A stretch of DNA of 64,000 nt, from contig JAKZAP010000001.1 of assembly GCA_023053575.1 (NCBI GenBank), positions 27,794,533-27,858,532 of the forward strand, given 5' to 3'. Positions 47,521-58,984 of this stretch are shown here, piece after piece. The notes under the pieces were generated by a model. It saw nothing but the letters and a program-made list of their open reading frames with translations. It did no database searches and was not told the DNA's origin. The position numbers and the translations under genes were made by a program. Each line of letters starts with the position of its first letter. The stretch's first letter is position 1. This DNA is from Branchinecta lynchi (lineage: Eukaryota > Arthropoda > Branchiopoda > Anostraca > Branchinectidae).

Positions 47521-48610
47521 TTTTAGGACCCTTTGGCTTGCCTTTTTAGGACCCTTTTCTGGCGTACCGGTCTTTAGTACTCGACTTCTTTGGGTGATAA
47601 AGGGTGCTACCAGGGCGTTTCTATAACGTGCATTTTTAGGACTCCATTTTGGCGCTTTTAAGAACACGTGTTCTCGCGGGCATTTATTTTAGTACTCGAG
47701 ATTCTTTGCATAAAAAATAGGTTTTTCTGGCGAGCCTCTTTTTAGTACTCCTTGAAAGAATAAAAAAAGGGGTTCTATAACGTATCTTTTCCAGGGCCCG
47801 TTTACTGGCGTGCCTTTTTTACTACAGGCTTCTTTGCATGAAAAAGGAGTTTTTCGGACGTGCCTCTTTTTAGTACTCGAGCGTATTTGCGTTAAAAAAG
47901 GGGAATTCATCAACGTGCGTTTTTAGGACCAGTTTTCTGGCATGCCCCTCTTTAGTTTTATCGTTTCTAGGCTCCTCAGGTACCGGTAGGCTGAACAACT
48001 AGGCAGGGGTCGGCTACTTACAGTTTCTTGTGTCCGTTTTCTGGCGCGCCTCTTCTTAGTACTTGAGCTTGAATCCCTTAATAAAGGTGGTCTTTTCTGC
48101 TCCGGAGGTGTCGGTAAATATTATGGTGTCCCGTCAGGGGTCGGCAACTAACGCATTTTCACCTTACTTCACCCATGAGCAGTCCAGTCTTTTAACACAC
48201 CTGTTAACCTTGGGAAGAACAAGAATCGTCACGCCATCCTTTGTAAACCAAGCAACAACGTTCTTTGCGTGACGTTGCTTGCTCTTCGCTGTGCTTCTTT
48301 TCGTTTTCAAGCTTGGTTTGCACGAAGAAAGTAGCGGGATTAGTTCTTGGTGATGTCCCTTTACTCAAGTTCTCGAAATGTCGTTTTTAATCCTCTAGTT
48401 CTCGACCTTGTGAATAGATGTCGTCGTTTTTAGAACTCTAGGTTCTGTGTTGAAACATTTGATTCTGTAACATGCCTTTTTTGGACCCATTTTCTGGCAT
48501 GCCTCTTTTTAGTACTCAAGCGAACTAGTCAACTTCCTACTACCAGAAACAGCTATCATTCAGGGGTCGTTCGCGTGCCTCTTTTTACCAATTGAAATCT
48601 TTTGAGTTAA
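47520..48610 (+). repeat. Degenerate right flank of the GCGTGCC array
   Basis: Diverged units continue, such as TGGCGTACC, GGCGAGCCTCTTTTTAGTAC, GGACGTGCCTCTTTTTAGTA, GGCGCGCCTCTTCTTAGTAC and GCATGCCTCTTTTTAGTACT. Unit spacing becomes irregular and unrelated sequence appears between units, as expected for the old edge of an array. Confidence 0.75.
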
Positions 48611-48778
48611 TAAAATTGATTCACCAACATGTCTCTTCAACTATTAGGGAATCGTACTCGAAAGAGGCACACACAGTAAGGCTCGTTCTAGGTGATGTTA
48701 TTTTACTAACAAGTTCTCGACCTTTTTCAGGTGAATAAATGAAGGGTCAGGATCTAGTCCGTATCCATGATTTGTCTC

Positions 48779-48797
48779 GGGGGGGGGGGGGGGGGGG
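48779..48797 (+). repeat. Poly(G) run of 19
   Basis: An uninterrupted G19 between TTTGTCTC and TCGGTTAATC. It is the longest G/C homopolymer in the window and could form a G-quadruplex or cause assembly error. Confidence 0.9.
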
Positions 48798-48799
48798 TC

Positions 48800-50000
48800 G
48801 GTTAATCATGTGTATATGCTAATACTGGATACGACCCTGGTCTGGACTAATTTTTTTTACTGAATTAATCTTTGTCCGAGGCAAGCCTTCTTTTAAGCGT
48901 CATTGTCTTCTCGAAAACATCAAAAAATCAGAAGTGATTTCAACTACTAATTTCCTATCCTTCTACTTTCTTCTGGAAGGATTTCAGAAAAGGCTTCCTT
49001 AACACGAACCCCAAGAAGTCATTTTTTCGTCTCTTATTTTCACTGTATAAAATTTGCTCTTATGTGTCGAACCGAAAGTGAACAAATCAAGATCAGAAGA
49101 GGCTGAAATCCTTGTATGCTAGAATAACCAAAATTTAAACGTATAATCTGTTTCCTTTCGATTATCCGTCAAGTGATCTAACCGAAAAACAAAATGCATA
49201 TGATCGAAATAAACTAATATTTGTAATTGAACCGAATTTAAATTGTGTTGCCCCTCCCTTTCTTCTATATTGCCGATCCCTGCACCTGTTCTTTCACTTG
49301 TCACTTGCCGCCATTCTCCTCCTATTATGAAAAATACAAATGTATCGCTTACCTATAGACGCGAGAACAGGGCCGATAGAAGCGGGCAGGTCAAACATGG
49401 CCTAATGTTTCTGCTTGATCTCGAAGGAGCATAATAAAGAGGCCTGGGATGGGTTTGATTACAGTAACAGCGATCAAATGGAGCCAAAATGGTTTTTGCC
49501 CATTAGAAGTACATTACAATCGGTAGTAGTAGTAGCAGAATCGTTTTATTAACATAACAATCGAGGATCCATAAATAGCACAGCAAAAGCACTGCTTGCG
49601 AGGATGTGCACTGCTTGCGAGTAGTACCTGTTTATATGTTTCTTGCGTGCAAAAGAAATAATACCGGTATATGAATACGAAATTGCATCAGTGATGAACG
49701 ATTTGAGTATCTCTTAGTGCCCTAATTTGAATTTACCTCTCGGTGGTTTAATGTAAGGGTAAGGAGATATGCTGAATTTGTTTTGAGGTTTAGTCTTTTG
49801 CCGGACAAGTAGTTTTCCGGGAATTCGACTGATTCAGACCTTTCTCATAACTGAGACTTCTCATTAGCTTGGCAAGAAAATTAGTGCTTCCTTAATTGGT
49901 TGTTCCACTCTTATGCTCTCTTAAAACGGCGGAACAAAATGCAAGGGTGCACGAATCAAGACTTTCATGACGTGGAATCCTGTTTTCTATATCGGAATTT
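48800..50000. other. Unannotated stretch
   Basis: No exon or repeat is identified apart from a short GTAGTAGTAGTAG run near 49524. Confidence 0.25.
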
Positions 50001-50004
50001 CCTG

Positions 50005-50520
50005 TCGTCCGTACTCGGAATCAGCATGTTTTTGTTGGAAGCATTCTACTAGCCACACGAATCTTCACGATCAGTACTAACATTTATAAAAGTTAGTTAT
50101 AAAGTAATTATTGATCAATTTGTTTTAAGGATCGTAAATTTTCGGATACCTTACGGTATAAATGAAATTAATTCTAAAACAGGCATACAAGTATTTCATA
50201 ACTGATTAAAAAAATTTGTAGCTGTAGCTTATCATTTTCGCTTACGTTTATATTTCAACATATTGACTGTCGTCCGTACTCGAAATCAGCACGTTATTGG
50301 TGGAAGCGTTCTACTAGCCTTGAATCTTCACAATCAGTATTAACATTTTTGAACGTTACTTGTGAAGTAAAGATTGATCAATTTGTTTTCAGAATCGTAC
50401 ATTTTCGGATACATTACGGTATAAATGAAAGTAATTCTAAAACCGGCATTAAAGATCAACATTTTTTGTAGCTGTAGCTTCTCACTTTCGTTTATATTTC
50501 CACGTATTGCATAAGTGCTT
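50005..50520 (+). repeat. Tandem pair of ~265-bp units
   Basis: The unit beginning TCGTCCGTACTCGGAATCAG (50006) is repeated from 50270 (TCGTCCGTACTCGAAATCAG). GATCAATTTGTTTT, TTTTCGGATAC and TTACGGTATAAATGAAA occur in both. A third, distant partial match (CATACTCGAAGTCAG...AGCATTCTAC) lies near 51761-51810. Confidence 0.85.
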
Positions 50521-52254
50521 ACTTCTCTACAATGCCACGCTGTTTTTTGTTATACCTATTCAGTCATAATTACTCTGTTCCTGCAGAAGCACTGATGGAC
50601 GATGTTTGATCATTCCAATGAGCTTTAGTTCTGAAACACTAATTCCCTGTACTCTTACTCAAGATCAACAAATAATCAGATAGAACCTCCATCTCCCCAT
50701 CTCTGTAATTTGACAATGCAGAGTCGAATACCTCCCCGTACCCTGCCCTCTGCAAACGAGCGGAGGTCAGTTGTTTCGCGGGACATCACGTTTCGCTACC
50801 TCTACAAGCAGCAATATCGCTGTTAACCCGCCCAGAGGAAAAGTAGAAGTCAAAGCCGATTTCTTCTCTGGACACGCTCCAGAGCGGTTCAGCGCGCCTA
50901 CTACACTTTTTGCGGAAGTACAGTACGCGAGAATCAACATCAGCCCAAAGCTCGAGCAAATACCTCTAGGTCCGTTAAGTTGTGTGGGGGGATTGATAGT
51001 CGCTGCATGGGACCAAAGACAGAGGTTCTGTATCATTTGTTCTTGCTGAGACGATGGTTGTCATTGAGTTGTTCTCATGCAAATCCTATTTCGAAGTATT
51101 TTCTCCGGACAGAGTAATACGAAAGGCTCTCATAAGTTTGTTATGAGCAAATTTCACGTTCTCATCTGTTTTACCTCTTAAACTTAGCCAGAATTATCAG
51201 AATTAAAGGGAATATCGCTCATTCTACATTGTGCTAGATTTCAGTTCTCATCTATTGCTACCATACATTCTAGCCACAACAGGAGATATTATGTGCTGTA
51301 ATAATGAAGTATCTATACATCGTCGTACAAAAATCGCAAGCTTGCCATAACAGATCTTTCGCTGATCATTTACTTTCCATATATTTCTCTCAAAAATTGA
51401 GGACTACACGATCTTTATGAAGCTATTTAGTATTCCCAGCCCAATCGGAAGGACGAAAATACAAGGGATCACGCAAATTACTTCTGAACGAAATGTTTGT
51501 GCAGTTTTTTGGTATCATACGTAAGTCTGCAGCAGCAGCCAACAATAGAGAAGATTTTTCTCACAGCGTTAATTCGTTGTTCCTTCTTAGGGTGCTATTG
51601 CACCTCATCTTTCATACAAGACTAAATCAAGACTGGGTTCGGTCCTTCTATTTGTCTTTGCTTGAAAATATTCTAATATCTATGTGTCTTTGCTTAAGAA
51701 TGTCAGCATATTATATTAATCAATCAACTTACCTCGAAGAGGACAGTGAATTTTCTGTAATCCATACTCGAAGTCAGCTTGTAGCTGCAGGAAGCATTCT
51801 ACAAGTTACTAATCGCTTCAATTAACAATATTAAGCTTGCAACTTTTCCATGAAATAGACTTCATTCAAATCTATTCGCAAATTGCATATGCTTGTAAGG
51901 TATATCATAGCTTAAAATTAATTTTACAACTTTTTTTTTGTAGCAATTGCAGGGACTCCAAAGCGAAACTTGCTAGCTCTATCTTTTTAGTTTGTTGGTT
52001 ATGTTCTTTTCTTTCTGTGTGCAATTCCATGCTGTACCGTGTTCACCACATTTGTCATAATTCGCATTTTCTGCCAATGAAATGATGGGCGATGTTGAAC
52101 AGTTCCACGGACATAATCCAATGACCTGCAAGTTTCGAAGAATTAGCTCGCTATATGCTCAATAGCACGATACTGTTTATGATTTTTTGAGCGATCAGAT
52201 TTGAGTTCAAATTTCCATGTAGTTTCTCCAGCAAGAGTTCCCTCACTACAAATT

Positions 52255-52790
52255 ACATAACAATAACATTATAGTCGCAAGTAACGTATTGCTAAAAAAT
52301 AAGTCCACTGATGTCGAAGTATGTCTTTGAAAGTGCTTCTCTTCATTTCTCTTAAGGACAATAATGAAGGTCTACCTATCGCAAATAACCTATTGCTGAA
52401 AATAAGTACGGTGACGGCGAAGTAACACGCTTGGTGAAGTTAACTCTTTCGCTCTCTTCATGTTGTTGAACGTCAAGCCGATTTTCTTCACAGGATGAGT
52501 GTCCCCTGGATGTGTAACCCCCTGCTTAGTTTATATAGTAGAGGTCAACCATATAACAATTTGCAATGCCTCGTACTTTCAAATAGTGGAATTTCTAACC
52601 TATCACAGGCAACTATTTGTCGAAAAGAAGTCAGATTATGTATCGTTGAAAACAGTAGAATTTGTAACTTATCCCAACTAACCTACTGCTGAAAAATAAG
52701 TACGCTGACGGTGAAGTAACTCGCTTGGCGAAGCAATCTCTTTCCCTCTCTTCGCGCTGCTGAATTTCACGCAGATTTCTTAAATGGTGA
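52255..52790 (+). repeat. Tandem diverged units with CTATTGCTGAAAATAAGT
   Basis: Three diverged units are recognisable by ATTGCTAAAAAATAAGT (about 52288), ATTGCTGAAAATAAGT (about 52392) and CTGCTGAAAAATAAGT (about 52686). The latter two are each followed by ACG(G/C)TGACGG(C/T)GAAGTAA and a CTCTCTTC block. Confidence 0.7.
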
Positions 52791-53559
52791 GTCTCAATTA
52801 GTGGCATTTTTTTGTCTACACAAATGGTTTTAACACGCTTGCACAGTTCATAAATAGTAAAAGTTCACGGTCACAATTTAAGATTGTATTTTTTTCCCTT
52901 TTTTTTTAATAACATACTGACAATTCAGGGAAGATTGTTTTATTCCAGTATTTTTCAATTTCCTTCGCTTTCGTTTCTCATGCTTCGAATCAGATAACAC
53001 TTTCTCCTAAACTGTCTTTATGCTTTTATCAGGCTTCATACACAGTCACACAATCTACGTCACTTCAATCGGCCAAGTTTCAGTCACCTCATTCTCGTGT
53101 TAAATTTTCATTCCTAGAATGTATTTATTTTATTAGTCCTATGATCCCCGTTTGTTTAAATTGTGCTTGTAAACTTGTCACTATTTATGATCTGTTATCT
53201 GTAGCTTATAATTCTCGGTTTAACCCGAGTGAGCAACTCGAGTAGCCATTGAATATCAATATCACCTCTTTCTTCATTTGTTTTGATTATGAGGCTCCTT
53301 GACCACGTGGCAACCGTAACTCATAATCAACAACAAATGAACACGTTCTCCAGCCTGCTGGCAGTCCTCTAGCAATAACAGTTCGCGTATCATATAATCT
53401 TATCGTCAAATAAACATACTGCAGAAACAGCTAACGCTGTAATACCTATTTGGTTAGTCAATATGTGTCGGCAGATTAAATATTGACAACATACGGTAGA
53501 ACAACTAGTACCTGTTAAGTTAGTCACCCTTCTGTCGGTCAATGAGTATACCCAACATA

Positions 53560-53940
53560 AACTAAAACACAATAATACCTGCTGAAAGTTCACCACGCAC
53601 TAAATAAATAAACCCAGTATACATTAAAAACACAGTAATACCTGGTGTCTATTCAACACACAGTGTATAAATAAAAATACCCATCATGCATTAAAACACA
53701 ATAATACCTGGTGTCTATTCAACACAGAATGTTTAAACAAATATACCCAGCAATAAGTTTTACCTGGTGTCTATTCAACACACAGTGTATATAAATAAAT
53801 ATACCCAGCATACATTAAAACACAGTAATACAAGGTGTCTATTCAACACACAGTGTATAAAAATATACCCAGCATACACTAAACACAGTAATACCTGGTG
53901 TGTATTCAACACACAGTGTATAAATAAATATACCCTTGTT
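53560..53940 (+). repeat. Minisatellite, ~60-bp units
   Basis: Tandem units contain CAGTAATACCTGGTGTCTAT, TCAACACACAGTGTATA and AATATACCCAGCATACATT. At least five units are visible (about 53630, 53698, 53757, 53823, 53884). The frame at 53767-53961 is a product of the array. Confidence 0.9.
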
Positions 53941-53999
53941 CGTCGACTAAATCTATTTTAGAGCTAAGATGCCACATATCATGGATTATCATTCCTCTG

Positions 54000-54900
54000 C
54001 TGGTTTCTCATCATTTCGCAAGTACTTTTCATTACGTTAATAATCCCTTGGAGACTATGAAAAATTTACTGATTACTGGGCTACTAGTTCGTGCAAGCCA
54101 TTTCACTTTTTCTTTAAAAATTTCGAAATGAATCCAAAGTCTCAATGTCTCCAAAGGAGTTTTATAAAAGGAATCTTATTCACTTACTTTACTAGGTAGC
54201 AGCAGTTCAAAGTCATCAGGCTCTCATGGTAATCAGAACAAATGGTTCCTTCCTGGAAGTAGTGTATCTTAATGCTTATCTTTTTCGAACATGGTTCTTT
54301 CAATAACGATGTCAATTTATAGTACAGTAGATACGTGTTATCCAAACTGTGTGATAGAGGCTGAACGATTGGGTTTAAGAGGAGCAGGTAGTCCGGTTGA
54401 TACTATCGTACCTCTTCATCGATGCCCAGAATATTAAAGCATACCTCACATTAAATGGTGTTTCTGTTTGGATGTTTCGAGATGGTTGACCACTTTAAAA
54501 CCAAGCCTTGCTCACATGAAATTTCTTGAACTGTTTCTAGCCTCTCATCTTCTCGATGAGGATCTTGCTAAGATTTGCATAAACGATCTCGTGACAAACA
54601 ATCTCCTCGGAAGCAAAGATCGGGGCACAAAGAACATTACGAGCAGAGCACCAACGTGGCAGGCGAGATAATCTTTGTGAAGCTAACTGTAGAGGAGATA
54701 AGATACACAAAGAAGGGAGGAATCTTGGGAACGAGTGGGTGAAAACACTACTAATGCAGAATGATTTACTGTTTTAAGTTCGTCGAGCCCCTTAAAGCTA
54801 GTGAACAACAACAGGTTTAGAATTATTCTGCTCGTACTAACATCACAAAAGGAAAAACAATTCTGACAAAAAGAGTATCAACTTGTGCCACATGCAGAAT
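54000..54900. other. Unannotated stretch
   Basis: A plus-strand frame at 54468-54671 (includes SLAHMKFLELFLASHLLDED) reads like helical protein but has no recognised family or clear splice sites. No other signal is seen. Confidence 0.2.
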
Positions 54901-54924
54901 ACTTGTCAAGTCAGTAAAAGAGCT

Positions 54925-56200
54925 CTAGTGCCATAAAAACATTCCTAGCTGCTCTATTCACCTGAAACAGTGCACAAGGGCTCGGAGGTGGAGTGTGAAA
55001 GTAAAATGTTTATCCCATTTTAGAACCAAGCTTCAGAACCAAGACATTTCACATCCACAATAACAAAACAAGTATTGAAATAACCTGATTTGTGATCATC
55101 CCACTTTATAAGCTTTAAATGTAAACAAACCGCAAGGATAAATCCAAAGAAATGTTGAAGATCTTGCACGAACAGCTTGAGCCAGTCCGACCCTTAAAAC
55201 TTCTTTTCCATTAGCAAGGTAGTAACAAGTGCAATCAAATCGTAGCAGCCTAATACCCTCTTTATCACGATTCAAAATGGCATATCACCGATCATATGAC
55301 AAAACAGTCCAGTTTCCAACAGTTCAATAAAGATTAAAGTACGACAAGTCGTCTTATTTGTTGCTGTTGCACCAAAATCCTCTTCCATAGATATAGCTCA
55401 CCAAATATACAAGAGTTGGACTTGAGACCTGTCATAGACGAACTTAACTCCTGGGAAATCTGGGCCCAGCTTTCCATGAACGGGAGGGTGGGGGGGCGGG
55501 ACTCATCAAAATGCATATTAACACCTCTTTTTCCTCAAGTATACCAGCTTAGAGTTTGATTCCAGTCACAGGTCAAAAAACCTTTTTCATGGACATTTTG
55601 GGCCCACTAACCCGTGAATGGGGAGGGTGGGGGTGGTTCAACTCCCTATGATTGCAAAAGCACAAAGTGCAATCTATGTATTATATGCACAAAGGAATTT
55701 AATTGCCTTATCTCCAGTTATTGTCAAGTTAAAAACATGAAAAAAGGGCAATCTGGGCCCTATTGCCCCTGAACCAAGTGGGGGTGAGGATTGGGACCTG
55801 CCAAAAGTAAAGAGACCTCAATGCTCACAGACCTACCAAGTTTCAACTTGATATCTGTTGATTCCTGTAACGGGTACTCCTGGGCAATCTGGGCCCAGTT
55901 GCCAATGAATGGCGGTAGGTGAGGAGGTGCAACTTTAAAAGTAATTTCCCAGCCCTAGGATCTACATGTACAAGGAATTTCATCATCCTATGTCCAGTAC
56001 TGCAAAGTTATGAACATTATTCACTAAGCAATCTGGGACCATTTGCCCATGAACCACATTGGGGTGGGACCCCCAAAAGGCACAACTAGGCACCAACACC
56101 CACAAGTGTATCAAGTTTGAACTTGATACTTGCATTGGTTCAAGAGTTATGATCTCCATAAAACGGTGATAACCAAAAACTGAAAGCTGCTACAGCGCTC
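54925..56200 (+). repeat. Second block-repeat family (CTGGGCCCA blocks, ~145 bp)
   Basis: Blocks carrying AATCTGGGCCCA, then CATGAA, then a G-rich GGGGAGGGTGGGGG tract recur near 55457, 55600, 55753, 55890 and 56030, about 137-153 bp apart. Some also hold ACCAAGTTTCAACTTGATA. The start (about 54928) has AGCTCTAGTGCCATAAAAAC, reminiscent of an E-family end, and the end has CAGCGCTCGCAATAC. It is built like the E family but is not the same sequence. Confidence 0.65.
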
Positions 56201-56509
56201 GCAATACTGGATTGTTCCAAGGAACTGTCCATAAAAAAAACATATTCAGCATTTACAGGATCGATATCCAACCTCAGACAAGATAGCAAAGTCAATAGAC
56301 AGAAAATCCATTTTCAAGCAGCTTCAAACAAAGAAAAGGCACAGACTTTGAATATTTTAGGACACAGGACATATAGAAAAAAGTTAGATTTTGCCTCTTG
56401 ACTTTCAGAACAGTATGTACATTTCATTTTAACATTTTCGCGGCAAAAATCGAGGTAGTGTAAAAGTGAAGTACCACTAGTACAGCGTTTGTGCGCTTGC
56501 TCTTCTACG

Positions 56510-56580
56510 TTTTTCCCTGACTTTTCCCCGACTTCCCTGACCTTTTTTGGTGATTTTGCCTGACCTTTCCATCAGTTTCC
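56510..56580 (-). repeat. CCCTGACTTTTCCC repeat, copy 1
   Basis: The plus strand has CCCTGACTTTTCCC, CCCTGACC and CCTGACCTTTCC. The same motif set recurs at 58655-58740. On the minus strand it reads as GGTCAGGGAAAAGTCAGGGA, a simple repeat. Frames across it are not genes. Confidence 0.7.
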
Positions 56581-56629
56581 CAACACCTTTCGATTACCTC
56601 AGTGAACAAATTAACTCATTTACTGAAAA

Positions 56630-57975
56630 AACAAGAGCTGGAAGCTCATATGGCACTTGCAAGGCTGGGTCAGAGGATTAAAGTATGAAATCGTCAATTC
56701 GTGGGTTTGTTGTGATCATATGTAAGCAAAATCCTTGAGATAAGAACGGTCATGGGTCCTTGGATATCACGAGAATGTATTGTTCGAAAAATCTATTTTA
56801 TTTATGTATTTGGCCGTGATGATGCGCACTTTAAAGGCGCTAGAAATGCATCTGTAATGAACACTCCTGAAGCACAAATGATGATAAGCTCATTGGAATA
56901 AAAAAAATGTATATTTTGCTCAAAATTAACTCAGTTGTAAACAAAACCCGTGAGGCAAAAATTATCACGGGCCCTTGGGAATCATGAATATCTTTCTTTG
57001 GGTTAACATATTTTTTTTACTTTTCCGTTAAGAAACGCACTTTAAGGGTGCTAAAATTAGTTTAACACCTTTGAGTTAAATGTAAACTTTGCTTAAAAGC
57101 ATTTTCCGTTGTAAAAGTTGTTTGAATAAATGTTTCAAAGTCAGCTTGGGCTCAAAGAATATTCATTTTCTGTACTTTGTGCTTAGGATTAGTACTTTAA
57201 GGTTAGGAGTAGTACTTTTAAGGGATCGTTGGATCTGAGAGGTGACAATTTCTGATCCAATCTTGTCAAGTTTCTAATGTTCAAGCCAAGTTTCATCACC
57301 CTAGAACATCTGGAATTACCTTAGTTCGCGATCACCGAAATTCCAGACCCCCACCCACCAACTCTCCTCACAGTGCCCGAACCCGGTCCGATTTTGTTAC
57401 TGATGTATATAGTTTTTGTCGTTGTTCTTCCAACCAAGTTTCATCCCAATCGCTCCACTCTAAGCGTGTCACAAGATCCCCCCCCCCACATTCATCGGGT
57501 CCGCTCCGGACTTAAAATGGGACATCCGAGACATGAGGTCTTCCTAAATATCATGTTTCGTTAAGATCCGACCACTCGTTCAAGAGTCATACATACATCA
57601 AGATTCCAGATTCCCCCTCCCTCCACTCCCCCATGATGGTTGGGTCGGAGAACTGATTATTTCTAAACAATCCCGTCAAGTCTCTAATGTTCAAGCCAAG
57701 TTCCATCGTCCTAGCACATCTGGAAATACCATAGATCGCGATAGCCCCATTTCCGGCCCTCCCCCCTCTAACTCCCCCCACAGTGCCCAAATTCGATCCG
57801 GTTCTATCACAGAGTATCTAGTTCTTGTGCTTGTCCTTCCCACCAAGTTTCATCCCAACAGCTCGACTCTAAGCGTGTCACAAGATTCCCCCCCCCCCCC
57901 ACATTCATCGGATCCGGCTTTAAATGGGTCATTCGAGGCACGAGCTCTTTCCAAATATCAATTTTCGTTAAGATC
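56630..57975 (+). mobile_element. E-family element E6, 3'-truncated
   Basis: It starts ACAAGAGCTGGAAGCTCATA. The 5' tandem region (56700-57240) matches E5 and E7, then CAAGTTTCATC/poly(C)/CATCGG blocks follow to about 57975 (AATTTTCGTTAAGATCC). The GACAGACC tract and terminal hairpin are absent. A tandem array follows at once. Confidence 0.7.
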
Positions 57976-57979
57976 CAAA

Positions 57980-58400
57980 TAAAAGATCCAATCCAAAATC
58001 CAAATAAAACTTTTACTTTTATCAAACTTTCCGGTTCTTGCCGGATTCCGGAACAAACTATTTGTCCGGCCAAAAAATGCTTTTCATCGTCGTGTTCAGC
58101 ATGTCCTTCTACCCCTATATCGAACATCGAATCAACTTCAAATAAAACTTTTACTTTTAACAGACTTTCCGGTTTTGGCCGGATTCCGGGCTAACTACTT
58201 GTCTGGTGCCAAAATGGCTTTCACCATGTTCAGCATGTCTTCTTACCCCTAAATCGAATGTCTAATCAACTTAAAATAAAACTTATACTTTTAACAAAGT
58301 TTCCGGTTTTCTCCGGATTCCAGGTGAACTACTTGTCCGATGACTAAGTGGTTTTAACCATCGTGTTCAGCTTGTCTTCTTACCCCATAATCGACTATCA
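57980..58400 (+). repeat. Three tandem ~125-bp units
   Basis: Units start near 58003, 58138 and 58272 with AAATAAAACTTTTACTTTTA (third: AAAATAAAACTTATACTTTT). Each holds CTTTCCGGTT, GGATTCCGG or variant, CTACTTGTC and CAGC(A/T)TGTC(T/C)TCT. They are not part of the E-family block pattern. Confidence 0.8.
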
Positions 58401-58489
58401 CATTATGTGTTTAAAAATATTTAGTTTTCCCCTTAATTTAAACCCCCACCCCTAAATGTAGGGCTACAGAGCCCACCTACGAACTTGAC

Positions 58490-58620
58490 CTTACTCTTGA
58501 CCCAAAGAATCCTCACACCAAGTTTCATCACAATATCTCATTACCTTCGAGAGTTATAGTGCGCACCGACGGACAGACAGACAACTTTAGCGATGTCATA
58601 GGCCACTTACGTTTTGGGAT
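58490..58620 (+). repeat. Repeat 3' end with GACGGACAGACAGACA tract
   Basis: It reads CACACCAAGTTTCATCACAA, then TTCGAGAGTTATAGTGC, then CACCGACGGACAGACAGACA, then a unique end. The design (CAAGTTTCAT, AGTTAT, GACAGAC tract) is that of the E-family 3' end, but the sequence after the tract differs, so it belongs to a related family. Confidence 0.55.
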
Positions 58621-58654
58621 CCCAAAAAACTTGATGCATAAGTATAGCTGAACT

Positions 58655-58740
58655 TTTCCATTAATTTCCCTGACCTTCTGCAACTTTTCATGATTTTCCC
58701 TGACTTTTCCCTGACCAAAAATAAATTCCCTGATTTCCAG
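58655..58740 (-). repeat. CCCTGACTTTTCCC repeat, copy 2
   Basis: Second occurrence of the simple repeat at 56510-56580, same orientation: TTTCCCTGACC, GATTTTCCCTGAC and TTTTCCCTGACC. Confidence 0.7.
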
Positions 58741-58807
58741 AGCCGCACAAACCCTGTAGTAAGAAAAGACAGATGATAACACAGAGTAAATGATATCTCG
58801 AACTTAC

Positions 58808-58924
58808 CAGCTCCAACCAGAATAGGAAGTAATTTGACCAAAACAACAGAGATGATATTATTTTCTTCCATTGATGTCGTAATCATTCTCAGAAAGTCTT
58901 TGAGTTCACCGGGAGTGGTTAAAC
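58808..58924 (-). CDS. Candidate internal exon, unidentified
   Basis: A minus-strand frame encodes LTTPGELKDFLRMITTSMEE and then NNIISVVLVKLLPILVGAG, ending at a perfect donor (GGAGCTG|GTAAGT). The composition suggests alpha-helical repeat protein. The acceptor (ACAAG|G) lacks a pyrimidine tract and no neighbouring exon is recognised, so the left boundary and the gene itself remain uncertain. Confidence 0.3.
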
Positions 58925-58984
58925 CTTGTTTTCACTTATAATTAATATCATGTTTCATAACTCCCTACTAAGTTCCCTCCACTT

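Noticed and set aside
50767..51049. GC-rich region open in both strands (89-92 residues)
   Set aside because: No domain recognised on either strand and no splice evidence. Overlapping open frames on both strands are expected in GC-rich sequence.
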